In this document: in pieces, positions 1-8,149 of the stretch
Layout of the letters: each line of letters begins with the position of its first letter
How positions within the stretch are numbered: position 1 is the first letter of the stretch
NCBI GenBank assembly: GCA_945878555.1
Contig: CAMDWI010000027.1
Coordinates: 1-42,585, forward strand
DNA from: Klebsiella pneumoniae
GTDB taxonomy: Bacteria; Pseudomonadota; Gammaproteobacteria; Eutrophobiales; Eutrophobiaceae
DNA length: 42,585 bases
Direction: 5' to 3'
Made by a program: the position numbers and the translations under genes
Notes under the pieces: model-generated
The model's input: the letters and a program-made list of their open reading frames with translations, nothing else
The model's database searches: none
What the model was told of the DNA's origin: nothing

Positions 1-7
1 TACAAAC

Positions 8-34
8 AAAAAAGCCCGACATTTCTGTCGAGCT
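8..34 (-). terminator. Rho-independent terminator downstream of tRNA-Thr
   Basis: Read on the minus strand, a 9 bp stem (one G-T pair) between 26-34 and 13-21 closes a GAAA loop and is followed by a run of T at 8-13. It lies just 3' of the tRNA gene and would end its transcript. It belongs to the AT-rich block at the start of the window. Confidence 0.75.
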
Positions 35-40
35 TTTAAG

Positions 41-113
<73 letters not shown>

Positions 114-174
114 TTAAATTGGTTTGCAAAAGTAACCGAATTAGGTTAAAATGCCAAACCTAGCTTGAAAAAAA

Positions 175-338
175 TTACTCTTTTTTCAATTTTTCTATTT
201 CCGCTTCTGCCTGTGAAATCTTTTTCTCGACTTCAGCCCTTAGCTTATCTGAGTTTTTCGACTTAGCAAAAAACTCTAAGTTATTGGTTAACACCGCGAT
301 ATCATTTTCTAAGGCCTGGATTTTTTTACGAGCATCAG
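175..338 (-). pseudogene. C-terminal fragment of a DUF349-like protein (partial, cut at a junction)
   Basis: One minus-strand frame is open from about 338 down to a TAA at 175-177. It encodes about 54 residues, including DARKKIQALENDIAVL, NNLEFFAKSKN and a lysine/glutamate-rich helix ending EKLKKE. This resembles the C-terminal coiled-coil tail of DUF349 proteins of Bacteroidota, which carry a similar NNLxFF motif; that is recognition from memory, not a search. No start is present, because upstream of about 338 the frame runs into an ankyrin gene read in another frame. Base composition is clearly more AT-rich than the rest of the window. I take it as the end of a gene from a different genome or a rearranged locus. 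Confidence 0.6.
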
Positions 339-965
339 GGCAAACAACAAGGGCGTAAAGCCACCGTTGGAAGCAATGTCGAGCCTTGCTCCATTATCAA
401 GGAGTAGTTTTACAATCTTTGAATGACTGCCTGCCGCTGCCCACATCAAGGCTGTCTGGCCCTTTTTGTTCTCCCTGGCATTGACATCTACTTCGGTGAC
501 GCCGCCAAGCAATGCCTGTACAGCATCAACAGCACCTGTCCGGGCGCAATTCACCAGTACAGTTTCACCCGTAGATAACTTCGCATTCGGACTTGCTCCG
601 GCCTTCAACAAGAGCTTGACCATTTCGGTACTCCTGTTTGTACAGGCCAGCCACAGCGGTGTTACCCCGTATAAATTTGCCTGGTCTACAACCGCACCCG
701 ATGCAAGCAACAACCCGGCAATTTCACGATCATCCCAGTGTACAGCCCAATGCAGCGCCGTTGTCCCGTCGGAATCAGCTACATTTACGTCAACTGACTC
801 ACCCAGCAACGATTTTAGATCGGAAATATTCCGTTCTTTTGCCAACACGATAATTCCGGTTTCCGGATTTGCATTTGTTATTGTCGGCATGGACGCCGAA
901 ATCAATACCGGGAGTAATAATGCCTGCACACACCTTTTAATATCGCAAATCATAAGCATATCCAC
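309..965 (-). CDS. Exported ankyrin-repeat protein of cassette A, 3'-truncated at a junction
   Basis: The open frame gives 218 residues: a signal-peptide-like N-terminus (about residues 5-32, ending near ITNA), then ankyrin repeats with DGTTALHWAV, GVTPLWLACTN, TGETVLVNCARTG and GQTALMWAA. It breaks at GGFTPLLFA (to about 339); the last ~10 residues are out-of-family and come from the DUF349-like fragment read in another frame. The cassette C homologue continues from the same point (GGFTPLLYAARSGD) for some 270 more residues, so the 3' half is missing. Starts are ambiguous: GTG at 965, ATG at 959 or ATG at 953; the last has the best spacing to a GTGGA. It follows its DUF1552 gene by 24 bp. 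The role is probably a periplasmic protein-protein scaffold (inference). Confidence 0.8.
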   Translation of the reverse strand: MDMLMICDIKRCVQALLLPVLISASMPTITNANPETGIIVLAKERNISDLKSLLGESVDVNVADSDGTTALHWAVHWDDREIAGLLLASGAVVDQANLYGVTPLWLACTNRSTEMVKLLLKAGASPNAKLSTGETVLVNCARTGAVDAVQALLGGVTEVDVNARENKKGQTALMWAAAGSHSKIVKLLLDNGARLDIASNGGFTPLLFALMLVKKSRP

Positions 966-989
966 ATGGAATTATGGCTGAAAGTTTAT

Positions 990-2336
990 TTATACATCGG
1001 AAAGCAGGTTCTGGTTACCGTTACTGTCACCAAATTTTTCTGCATGTATACCCAGTTTATCCAGCAGACTCAGATGCAGGTTAGACATGGGCGTCTCCTT
1101 TGCGAAACGCAGATGCCTGTCACCCGCGAGATGGCCTGAACCACCGCCAAGCAAGGCTATCGGCAGATTTTGTAATGAGTGTTCGTTACCATCACTAATA
1201 CCACTGCCAAACATTACTATGATATTGTCCAGCAGGGTCCCGTCAACGTCTGGTGTGGACTGTAGCTTGTCGAGATAGTATGTCAACAACTCGGAATGAT
1301 AATAGTCAATCCTGGCGACCTTTTCGAGCATCACGGGGTCATTGCGGTGATGGGACAATGAATGATGCACGTCCGGGATTCCGATTTCCCTGTAAGTACG
1401 GTTGTTCTGTTCGGGCCCTGTCATCAGGGTGATCATCCGTGTCATATCTGACTGAAATGCAATTACCTGCAGATCAAACATCAGCTTGAGATGAGCTGCA
1501 TATTCAGAAGGCACGCCTGCGGGGCGTTCCATTGAGGGCAGCTCACGGGACGACTGCTGCTCCGCAAGCTGGATTCGACGTTCGACTTCCCTTATGCCAT
1601 CGATATATTGCGTCAGCCGTGTACGATCCTCGGCACCAAGCGTACCCAGCATCTGTGCAGCAGATGCTGATACAGAATCGATAATACTTTTCTCATCCTG
1701 CATCCTGGCAAGACGGACAGCGGAATCAGTGCTCGAATTATTACCGAATAAACGTTCAAAGACCATCCGGGGTCGATATTCAATCGGGAGGGGCGTAGTG
1801 GGTGAACGCCAGGAGAGCGTATTCAGATAGGCACAATTCCATCCTTTTTCGCAATTACCTCCAATTACTTCAGCATTGTGCATACCCAGTTCCAGCGATG
1901 CCAGCTGAGTATATTTGCTGAATTCTTTCGCAATGATCTGATCGATGGATATATCAGTACGACCTTCCCGCAGCGGACGGACGCCGGTAAGAAATACCCC
2001 TCCTGCCCGTTCATGAGGAGCCACTTCTCCATCACCAGGCAGGGGACTACCCACTGAATTTTGAAGGCCGCTGATGACCAGCAAGCGATCCTTGTATGGC
2101 CTGAACGGTTCCAGTGTATGGCTTAACTCAAAGGCCTTGCCTTCCTTCTCCGGGGTCCAGTGCGCCATGTTTTTACCATTCGGAGTATAGATAATAGACA
2201 TTCGTCGTGGTCTGGCGGTTTTCGACTGCGGTGCTGCAAATGCTGGAATCATCGCATCCAGAAACGGCAGGGCAAGAGTTGCCCCGGCACCACGTAAAAA
2301 TGAACGTCTGGGTATCGATTTTTTGAAAACCATCAT
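990..2336 (-). CDS. DUF1552 (HXXSHH) Tat-exported protein, cassette A
   Basis: This 448-residue protein of the DUF1552 family has no established activity. The N-terminus carries a twin-arginine signal (IPRRSFLRGAGA, then a hydrophobic stretch to about residue 34), so export of a folded, possibly metal-bound protein is expected. The family signature is intact as HSLSHH at residues 325-330, with further histidines downstream (YYHSELL). An HERAGGVFLTG block and GNCEKGWNCAY, with two cysteines, are shared with the cassette C copy. The start ATG overlaps the stop of the DUF1592 gene by 4 bp (ATGA) and has GGAGG upstream, so the two are translationally coupled. The function, presumably a redox or hydrolytic partner of the cytochrome, is inference from co-occurrence. 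Confidence 0.9.
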   Translation of the reverse strand: MMVFKKSIPRRSFLRGAGATLALPFLDAMIPAFAAPQSKTARPRRMSIIYTPNGKNMAHWTPEKEGKAFELSHTLEPFRPYKDRLLVISGLQNSVGSPLPGDGEVAPHERAGGVFLTGVRPLREGRTDISIDQIIAKEFSKYTQLASLELGMHNAEVIGGNCEKGWNCAYLNTLSWRSPTTPLPIEYRPRMVFERLFGNNSSTDSAVRLARMQDEKSIIDSVSASAAQMLGTLGAEDRTRLTQYIDGIREVERRIQLAEQQSSRELPSMERPAGVPSEYAAHLKLMFDLQVIAFQSDMTRMITLMTGPEQNNRTYREIGIPDVHHSLSHHRNDPVMLEKVARIDYYHSELLTYYLDKLQSTPDVDGTLLDNIIVMFGSGISDGNEHSLQNLPIALLGGGSGHLAGDRHLRFAKETPMSNLHLSLLDKLGIHAEKFGDSNGNQNLLSDV

Positions 2337-4747
2337 GGATGTGTCCTCCTCATTTGAAACGGGGTGCTTTCTACAATTGCGGTAACCAGCGACTGCAGTC
2401 GGTATTCATCCGGTGCCGCCTTTTTGACAATCGATCGTATGGCGGGGGCATCTGTATGGAGTATTTCCCTGCCAAGTGCGTATGTGAGCAGTTTTTCAAC
2501 CACAGTCAACACAAAATCCTGACTCCGCTTTTGCATTAATACTTCCTTCATTTCCCTGGGCCCCTGGAATGCGGTGCCATCAGGCAATGCACCCGATGAA
2601 TCTACGGGTGAACCTGAGGCGGCATCAACTGTTCTCCATCTTCCGACAGCGTCATAATTTTCGAGGGCAAAACCCAGTGGATCCATAACCTTGTGACAGC
2701 TGGCACATACCGGGTTTGCACGGTGCATTTCCATTGCCTGCCTCATGGAAAGCGCCTTGCCCTGTTTGCGTTCCTGAAGTCCCGGTACATTGGGCGGTGG
2801 CGGCGGTGGCGGTGTACCCAGAATATTCTGCAAGATCCATTTCCCGCGTATCGTAGGTGCCGTCCTGTTTGGATAGGAAGTAGCCGTTAAAATACTCCCC
2901 TGACTGAGTATGCCTCCACGGCGATCGTCTGCCAGCTGAACCCGCCGGAAATGACTACCGTATACATCAGGAATCCCGTAATGCCTGGCCAAACGTTCGT
3001 TAATAAATGTGTAATCCGCGTTTAACAGCTCCAGCAGTGGACGATTTTCCCGCATCACATATTCAAAGAAATACTCGGTTTCCTTTTCAAAGGCCTGTTT
3101 GAGATTGTCATCAAAGTAGGGAAATATCTCTCCATCGGGGAACAAACCTTCAAGACTACGCAAGGCCAACCACTGGGAAGCAAAACTGTCAATCAACGTC
3201 CTGGAACGCGGGTCTGCGAGCATACGCGCCACCTGCTGTTTTAATATCTGAGGCTCCCCGAGCTGGCCTGATTCGGCCACATCAAGCAGTGTCTCGTCAG
3301 GGATACTGGCCCAGAGGAATAATGCCAGGCGCGTAGCCAACTCCAGATCACTTATCTGGAACATTTCTCCCGCTGCCGAGCCTTCCGGCACCTTTTCCAT
3401 GACAAAAAGAAATTCCGGACCTGCCAGCATGCGCTCGATGGCCAGACCAAGGCCTCCATTAAACCCGGCCTTTGCATATCTCCTATTGAAAAAATCCATC
3501 AGTACTGATATCTCGCTGTCTGAGGGTGACCTACGATAAGCGCGCCTGGCGAGATCGGTCAGGATTTTCTTCGCACATATCTCATCATTCACACCATCGG
3601 GTTGACACACAAAAATCCTGCCTGAACTGGTTGCTTCAGCTGTAGCTTGCGCAGTCTTGTACGGGCCACTGATTTCCAGTGAACGCACTCCGGGCAGACC
3701 CCCCTTATATTGCGAATAATCAATGACCGACATTTGTGCATAGAGCGGTTCTTCAGGGATCGTTGCCTCTTTTAAAAAGGCAACGGATACTTTCTTTGTG
3801 CCCGCTGTAGCAAAAAACCGCAGATTAAGTATATCGTCTGCGAATCTTTCATAGTGTTCCTGTTCAACATCCCCCTGGGCCGCAGATGAGAACACCCAGG
3901 CTGACTCCCCTTTCTTCTCACCACCGATATAAAAATCCTTGGCCAGTTCATTATCAATGAAGACATCCAGCCGGTGCTGATCAATGAGGCCGCGTATATA
4001 GTCCCGCGAGTTACGTTGAAAACGGACCTGAATTTCATATTCACCGTCAACCGGGAAGTGATGCTGGACCGCAATACCACCACGGGAGCCAAACGGGAGC
4101 TCTTCATCCATCCGGTCATCCTGCATCAGGGACTGGGGCAGATTATAAATATCAAACACCGGACCCATGCCTGGATCACCCAGCACCTGTTGCTGAATCT
4201 TGCGGGCTACTGCAATGTATTTTTCGACAAGTAGCGGTGATAACGTCAGGACACCACCAACATTGTCGAAACCGAGGGAAGTATCATCCGCCGGAAACTG
4301 ATCGTCGAAATTGAACTCGACTCCAAACAGATCCCGAACCGCGTTGCTATACTCATAACGGTTAAGTCGGCGGAAGACCGGTTTTCCCGGGACAGGGTAT
4401 ATTTGTGCATGCCTGTCGAGTTCTGACTCAAGATAATCTGAAAGACTGGTGTATGCAGCCTCGTCTGGCCGCGGCACTCCGGACGGAGGCATCGACCTTG
4501 CGTTGAGTTTCCGCAAGACCTTTTCCCATATTTTGGCACCCTCATCTATCTGATCAAGATTGACAGCTTGGAGGGACAAACCTGCAGTACGCATTGCATC
4601 ATTATGACAACCGACACAATAGCTCTGCAAAATCGTGTTGTAGGAATTGATATCAGGACGTGCAGGTTCTTGTTGGGCCAGACAAACGATGATGTTGGCA
4701 AACATCACCATACCGACCAGAACCTGACCAGATTTATGACGAAACAT
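2333..4747 (-). CDS. Secreted c-type cytochrome with DUF1587/1595/1592/1588/1585 domains, cassette A
   Basis: This 804-residue protein has a signal peptide (to about residue 25, ending CLAQQ) and a first heme c motif CVGCH at 44-48. A DUF1587-type segment follows (RRLNRYEYSNAVRDLFG, about 127-143), then a beta-rich region of unknown type (about 200-370). DUF1595 (LARRAYRRSPSD), DUF1592 (LATRLALFLWASIPDE) and DUF1588 (SYPNRTAPTIRGKWILQNIL plus a polyproline run) come next. A second heme-type motif CASCH lies at 681-685, and DUF1585 ends the protein. Such proteins are abundant in Planctomycetota and some Gammaproteobacteria; their substrate is unknown. Periplasmic electron transfer is inferred from the heme motifs. 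GAGGGGGC precedes the ATG, and the gene heads a three-gene operon. Confidence 0.92.
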   Translation of the reverse strand: MFRHKSGQVLVGMVMFANIIVCLAQQEPARPDINSYNTILQSYCVGCHNDAMRTAGLSLQAVNLDQIDEGAKIWEKVLRKLNARSMPPSGVPRPDEAAYTSLSDYLESELDRHAQIYPVPGKPVFRRLNRYEYSNAVRDLFGVEFNFDDQFPADDTSLGFDNVGGVLTLSPLLVEKYIAVARKIQQQVLGDPGMGPVFDIYNLPQSLMQDDRMDEELPFGSRGGIAVQHHFPVDGEYEIQVRFQRNSRDYIRGLIDQHRLDVFIDNELAKDFYIGGEKKGESAWVFSSAAQGDVEQEHYERFADDILNLRFFATAGTKKVSVAFLKEATIPEEPLYAQMSVIDYSQYKGGLPGVRSLEISGPYKTAQATAEATSSGRIFVCQPDGVNDEICAKKILTDLARRAYRRSPSDSEISVLMDFFNRRYAKAGFNGGLGLAIERMLAGPEFLFVMEKVPEGSAAGEMFQISDLELATRLALFLWASIPDETLLDVAESGQLGEPQILKQQVARMLADPRSRTLIDSFASQWLALRSLEGLFPDGEIFPYFDDNLKQAFEKETEYFFEYVMRENRPLLELLNADYTFINERLARHYGIPDVYGSHFRRVQLADDRRGGILSQGSILTATSYPNRTAPTIRGKWILQNILGTPPPPPPPNVPGLQERKQGKALSMRQAMEMHRANPVCASCHKVMDPLGFALENYDAVGRWRTVDAASGSPVDSSGALPDGTAFQGPREMKEVLMQKRSQDFVLTVVEKLLTYALGREILHTDAPAIRSIVKKAAPDEYRLQSLVTAIVESTPFQMRRTHP

Positions 4748-4939
4748 ATTGCCCCCTCTGCTACTACATTAAAGTATAGCACCCGACAGGATTCGGATAC
4801 GTATTATAAACGGCAAAATAAGGATGATGTAACCGGGCTAATCCGGCCTGCGTAAGTTACAGCATAATTTCAGTCGCCCCCGCATCACTCCCCTGCAGGG
4901 TCATGACTACCAGAGCTATTGATCTAGAATAGAATTCAA

Positions 4940-6784
4940 TTACTGACTCTTGTTATCCTTCCCGGATTTTTCATCCTGCTTTTTCTGCTCAGCCCGAATT
5001 GCCTCCATTTCTGCGGTAACCTCAAGATCAAGCTCAAAGCCACCCCGGCCCAGAATGCAGGTTCCGACGGGAGGTGTGACAGCCTTTGTATCATCTGCTC
5101 CCAGTGACTTGAGTATTTCAACAGTTTTCGGACGCAACAGATTACGGTACGGAACTCCAACCACATTTGTGCCACTTGCCATACTTAATGGCGTACGGCC
5201 ACAACCATTTTTAACATTAATTGCAGCGCCCTTTTCAACCAGAAAGCGTATAAGATTATTGGCACCACGAAAGGCTGCCGAATGTAAAGGTGTCCAGCCG
5301 GTAGCCGTTGCCTCATTAATATCTGCACCCAGTTCCAGCAACCTGCCAACAGCCTTGATTGCGTACTGCTCGCCCTCCGGAGAGAAATCATTTCTTCTTC
5401 CCATGCCAGCTGCGGCCATCAATGGTGTGCCATTACCGAGGATCTGGTTATCGTCTCCATTGACTTTTGTTTGTTTCGTAAAAACCGCGTCGTTGATTGC
5501 CGTTTTTGTCAGCGGGTTGGCGCCGTGCTCCAGTAACATTTCCATGCCGGTAAAATCGTGGGATGCGCTGGCCAGCATAAAAGGTGTGGCGCCAGTCAGA
5601 TTAAGCAAAGGCAAACGGTCAAGGCGCAGCTGTGGTGGAGGATATTTCATCCTGGCATTTACATCTGCGCCTTTGGCCAGCAATGCCTCGGCAAGCTCAT
5701 ACATATTGCTACCGGGCAAAAATTTGTTAAAGGGCTTGGCCTCAACAAAGAAGATCCCGATTTGATTCAATACACTCTTTGCCGCCTCTCTCTCTTCATC
5801 CGGGGCTGATGCAAAGGGTACACAGTAACCGCCATCTGCATAACCACAGATTAGTCTGGATGCCACAATTTCATAACCATGCAGGACCTTGAGACCGTCA
5901 CGCATGGCATAATGCAGGGCTGTCATACCATTGGCATCGGTCGCATTCGGGTCGGCTCCCTGTTCCAGCAGATAAAGCGCAATGTCTTCGTGGCCCCACG
6001 CGCTGGAAATAATCATTGCCGGGCCATCTTCTACGGAACTCTCATTAATCCTTGCGCCCGCATTAACCAGCAACCTGACAGATTGCATATCACCCGTTCT
6101 GGCTGCGAACATCAACGGCGTGTAACCACCTTGAGGTACGCTTGAAACATTACCGGCATAACCTTCAAGGATCATCGGCGAAAAATCATGTTTTTCCTTC
6201 AGCCTGAAGGTACTGGCATGTACATCCGCGCCACTTTCTATAAGCGCACGCGCAACCTCGGGAGATCCAAATGAAATTGCCCACATCAACGCTGTCTGTC
6301 CACGTCTGGGCTCACTTGCATTTACATCGACACCATTTTTCAGTAACAGGTCGACAATACTGATCATCCCTGTCCGTGCGGCAGTCATCAACGGGGTTTC
6401 GCCGGTCCACATACCGATATCAGGATCGGCACCTGCCTTCAGTAATGTAGAAACCATTTCCGCGTTTCTATTCCTGATCGCCAGAATTAGCGGGGTAACA
6501 CCGAGATCGTTACCGGCATTAACATTGACCCTGGCTGCTATCAACTGTCTGGTTACTTCAAGATTTTCCCAATATACAGTCCATGCGAGCACGGTTGTTC
6601 CATCTGCCTGGGCCTCGTTAACATCACCCTTCTGTTCGATTTGTGCAATGAGCGTAGCCCAGTCTTGCGTTTTTGCCGCGGCCACCATCGATTGTTGTGC
6701 ACTTGCATCGACCATCCCGAAGGATACTGCCAGTACCAGCGAAAGCGCCCCTGACCAGATGGTTTTGCCACTGATGCGATCCAT
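4940..6784 (-). CDS. Exported ankyrin-repeat protein, cassette B
   Basis: About 614 residues from the ATG at 6784, which has AGGGGA suitably upstream; an ATG seven codons earlier lacks a good site. A signal peptide of about 30 residues ends at DASAQQ. The body is a long ankyrin array (DGTTVLAWTVYW, GVTPLILAIRN, GETPLMTAARTG, GQTALMWAISFG, GYTPLMFAARTG, GMTALHYAMRDG and later GWTPLHSAAFRG). Between repeats near residue 305 is an insertion with a cysteine pair (CGYADGGYC) that could form a disulfide. The C-terminus is charged and lysine-rich. It is the last gene of cassette B, 21 bp after DUF1552. A precedent for exported ankyrins is AnkB of Pseudomonas, which acts with a periplasmic catalase. 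A scaffold or protective role is inference. Confidence 0.88.
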   Translation of the reverse strand: MDRISGKTIWSGALSLVLAVSFGMVDASAQQSMVAAAKTQDWATLIAQIEQKGDVNEAQADGTTVLAWTVYWENLEVTRQLIAARVNVNAGNDLGVTPLILAIRNRNAEMVSTLLKAGADPDIGMWTGETPLMTAARTGMISIVDLLLKNGVDVNASEPRRGQTALMWAISFGSPEVARALIESGADVHASTFRLKEKHDFSPMILEGYAGNVSSVPQGGYTPLMFAARTGDMQSVRLLVNAGARINESSVEDGPAMIISSAWGHEDIALYLLEQGADPNATDANGMTALHYAMRDGLKVLHGYEIVASRLICGYADGGYCVPFASAPDEEREAAKSVLNQIGIFFVEAKPFNKFLPGSNMYELAEALLAKGADVNARMKYPPPQLRLDRLPLLNLTGATPFMLASASHDFTGMEMLLEHGANPLTKTAINDAVFTKQTKVNGDDNQILGNGTPLMAAAGMGRRNDFSPEGEQYAIKAVGRLLELGADINEATATGWTPLHSAAFRGANNLIRFLVEKGAAINVKNGCGRTPLSMASGTNVVGVPYRNLLRPKTVEILKSLGADDTKAVTPPVGTCILGRGGFELDLEVTAEMEAIRAEQKKQDEKSGKDNKSQ

Positions 6785-6805
6785 TAAAAATTCCCCTGAT
6801 TTCAA

Positions 6806-8149
6806 TTATGCCTTGAGCGTCAGATCCAGCGCTCCTGATGACAACCCCAGCTCACCACCGAAGGATTCTGTCGGAATCCCCAATGTATTGAGCATGGTAA
6901 CGTGTAGATTGGACAGTGGCGTACCCAGTTTATATTCGATGTGACGCCCGCCTTTGACCAGACCACCGCCACCACCAATCAACGCTACAGGTATATTCCA
7001 TTGATTATGAATATCACCATCACCCATACCTGCACCGTAAACCATGATGGAATTATCCAGTAGCGTTGAGCCGTCAGCATCCCGGGTAGCCGCCAGCTTG
7101 GTGAGGAATTCCCCGAAAATTTTGGCATGGTAAACATCAATCTCGCCTGCCTGGCGCTTTCTTACCGGGTCTCCACGATGGTGGGTAAGCGGATGATAGG
7201 GATCCTGATGTCCCAGCATTGTATAGACCATTTCACTGTATTCACGCGCAAGCATGAATGTGAACACCCGGGTCATATCGGTCTGAAATGCCAGCACCAG
7301 CATGTCAAACATCAACCTGAGATGATCTTCATGAGCGGGAATGCCGACAGGTCGCTGCATATCCGGCAGTTCCATCGCAGTTTTTGCCTCCGCCTTCTGG
7401 ACCTGCACCTCAACTGTACGCACTGCATCAAGGTATTCGTTCAGCTTGTTGCTATCGTCAGCACCAATCCGCTTGTTAACGCGTAGAGACTCGTCCCGGA
7501 TAAAATCGAGAATACTGTATTGCCTGTCGATTCGCTGTTGACGGGCCTTTGGGTCCGTACCACCATCACCAAACAGGCGTTCAAATATTTCACGCGGGCG
7601 GTGTTCCATCGGTAATGGTGTAGTGGGACTGGCCCACGAAATGGTATTCGTATAAGCAGAGCTGTAACCACCTGCCGACTGGCCTGCCAGTTCAGCGGCA
7701 TTCTCAATACACAATTGTAACGATGACAGCGGTGTATCCTGACCGAGTTTATCAGCCAGAATCTGATCAATGGAACGGCCACAACGTATCTCGCTCAGGG
7801 ACTCGTTCGGCCGCATCCCGGTAAGAAACATCGAACTGCCGCCAACATGTCCACTGAGCGTTTCCAGATCACCATTATCAAGATTGCTCAGCACCAGCAG
7901 CTTGTCCCGGAACGGTTCCCAGTTCCTGAGGATATCTGTCATTTCATAATCTGCGCCTGCCGCTAGCGGACGAAAACGTTCCCGTATTATTCCATTCGGT
8001 GTGTAAGTGTAACCTACCCGAACAGGCATCTTCGCCTCGGCGGCAGAGGCCAGGGCCGGTATCATGGCATCCAGCATAGGCAAGGCAATTGATGCCCCAA
8101 TCCCCCGTAAAACCGTGCGACGTGGTATGGCCTTTTTGAAGATTATCAT
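6806..8149 (-). CDS. DUF1552 Tat-exported protein, cassette B (divergent signature)
   Basis: This 447-residue DUF1552-family protein has a Tat signal (IPRRTVLRGIGA) and a hydrophobic segment to about residue 35. The signature that gives the family its HXXSHH name reads HPLTHH at residues 319-324, with threonine for serine. Conserved elsewhere are SWASPTTPLP, FERLFGD and the late GGGGGLVKGGRH segment. It lacks the CEKGWxCAY cysteine pair of copies A and C and has GGYSSAY instead, and the HERAGG block becomes GHVGGSSMF. Copy B may therefore have a different ligand or partner (inference). The start overlaps the upstream cytochrome gene by 4 bp. Confidence 0.9.
   Translation of the reverse strand: MIIFKKAIPRRTVLRGIGASIALPMLDAMIPALASAAEAKMPVRVGYTYTPNGIIRERFRPLAAGADYEMTDILRNWEPFRDKLLVLSNLDNGDLETLSGHVGGSSMFLTGMRPNESLSEIRCGRSIDQILADKLGQDTPLSSLQLCIENAAELAGQSAGGYSSAYTNTISWASPTTPLPMEHRPREIFERLFGDGGTDPKARQQRIDRQYSILDFIRDESLRVNKRIGADDSNKLNEYLDAVRTVEVQVQKAEAKTAMELPDMQRPVGIPAHEDHLRLMFDMLVLAFQTDMTRVFTFMLAREYSEMVYTMLGHQDPYHPLTHHRGDPVRKRQAGEIDVYHAKIFGEFLTKLAATRDADGSTLLDNSIMVYGAGMGDGDIHNQWNIPVALIGGGGGLVKGGRHIEYKLGTPLSNLHVTMLNTLGIPTESFGGELGLSSGALDLTLKA

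Noticed and set aside
4950..5765. Plus-strand open frame of 271 codons opposite the cassette B ankyrin gene
   Set aside because: It is the mirror of the regular ankyrin codon pattern (serine- and alanine-rich low-complexity translation) and has no start signal or family resemblance.
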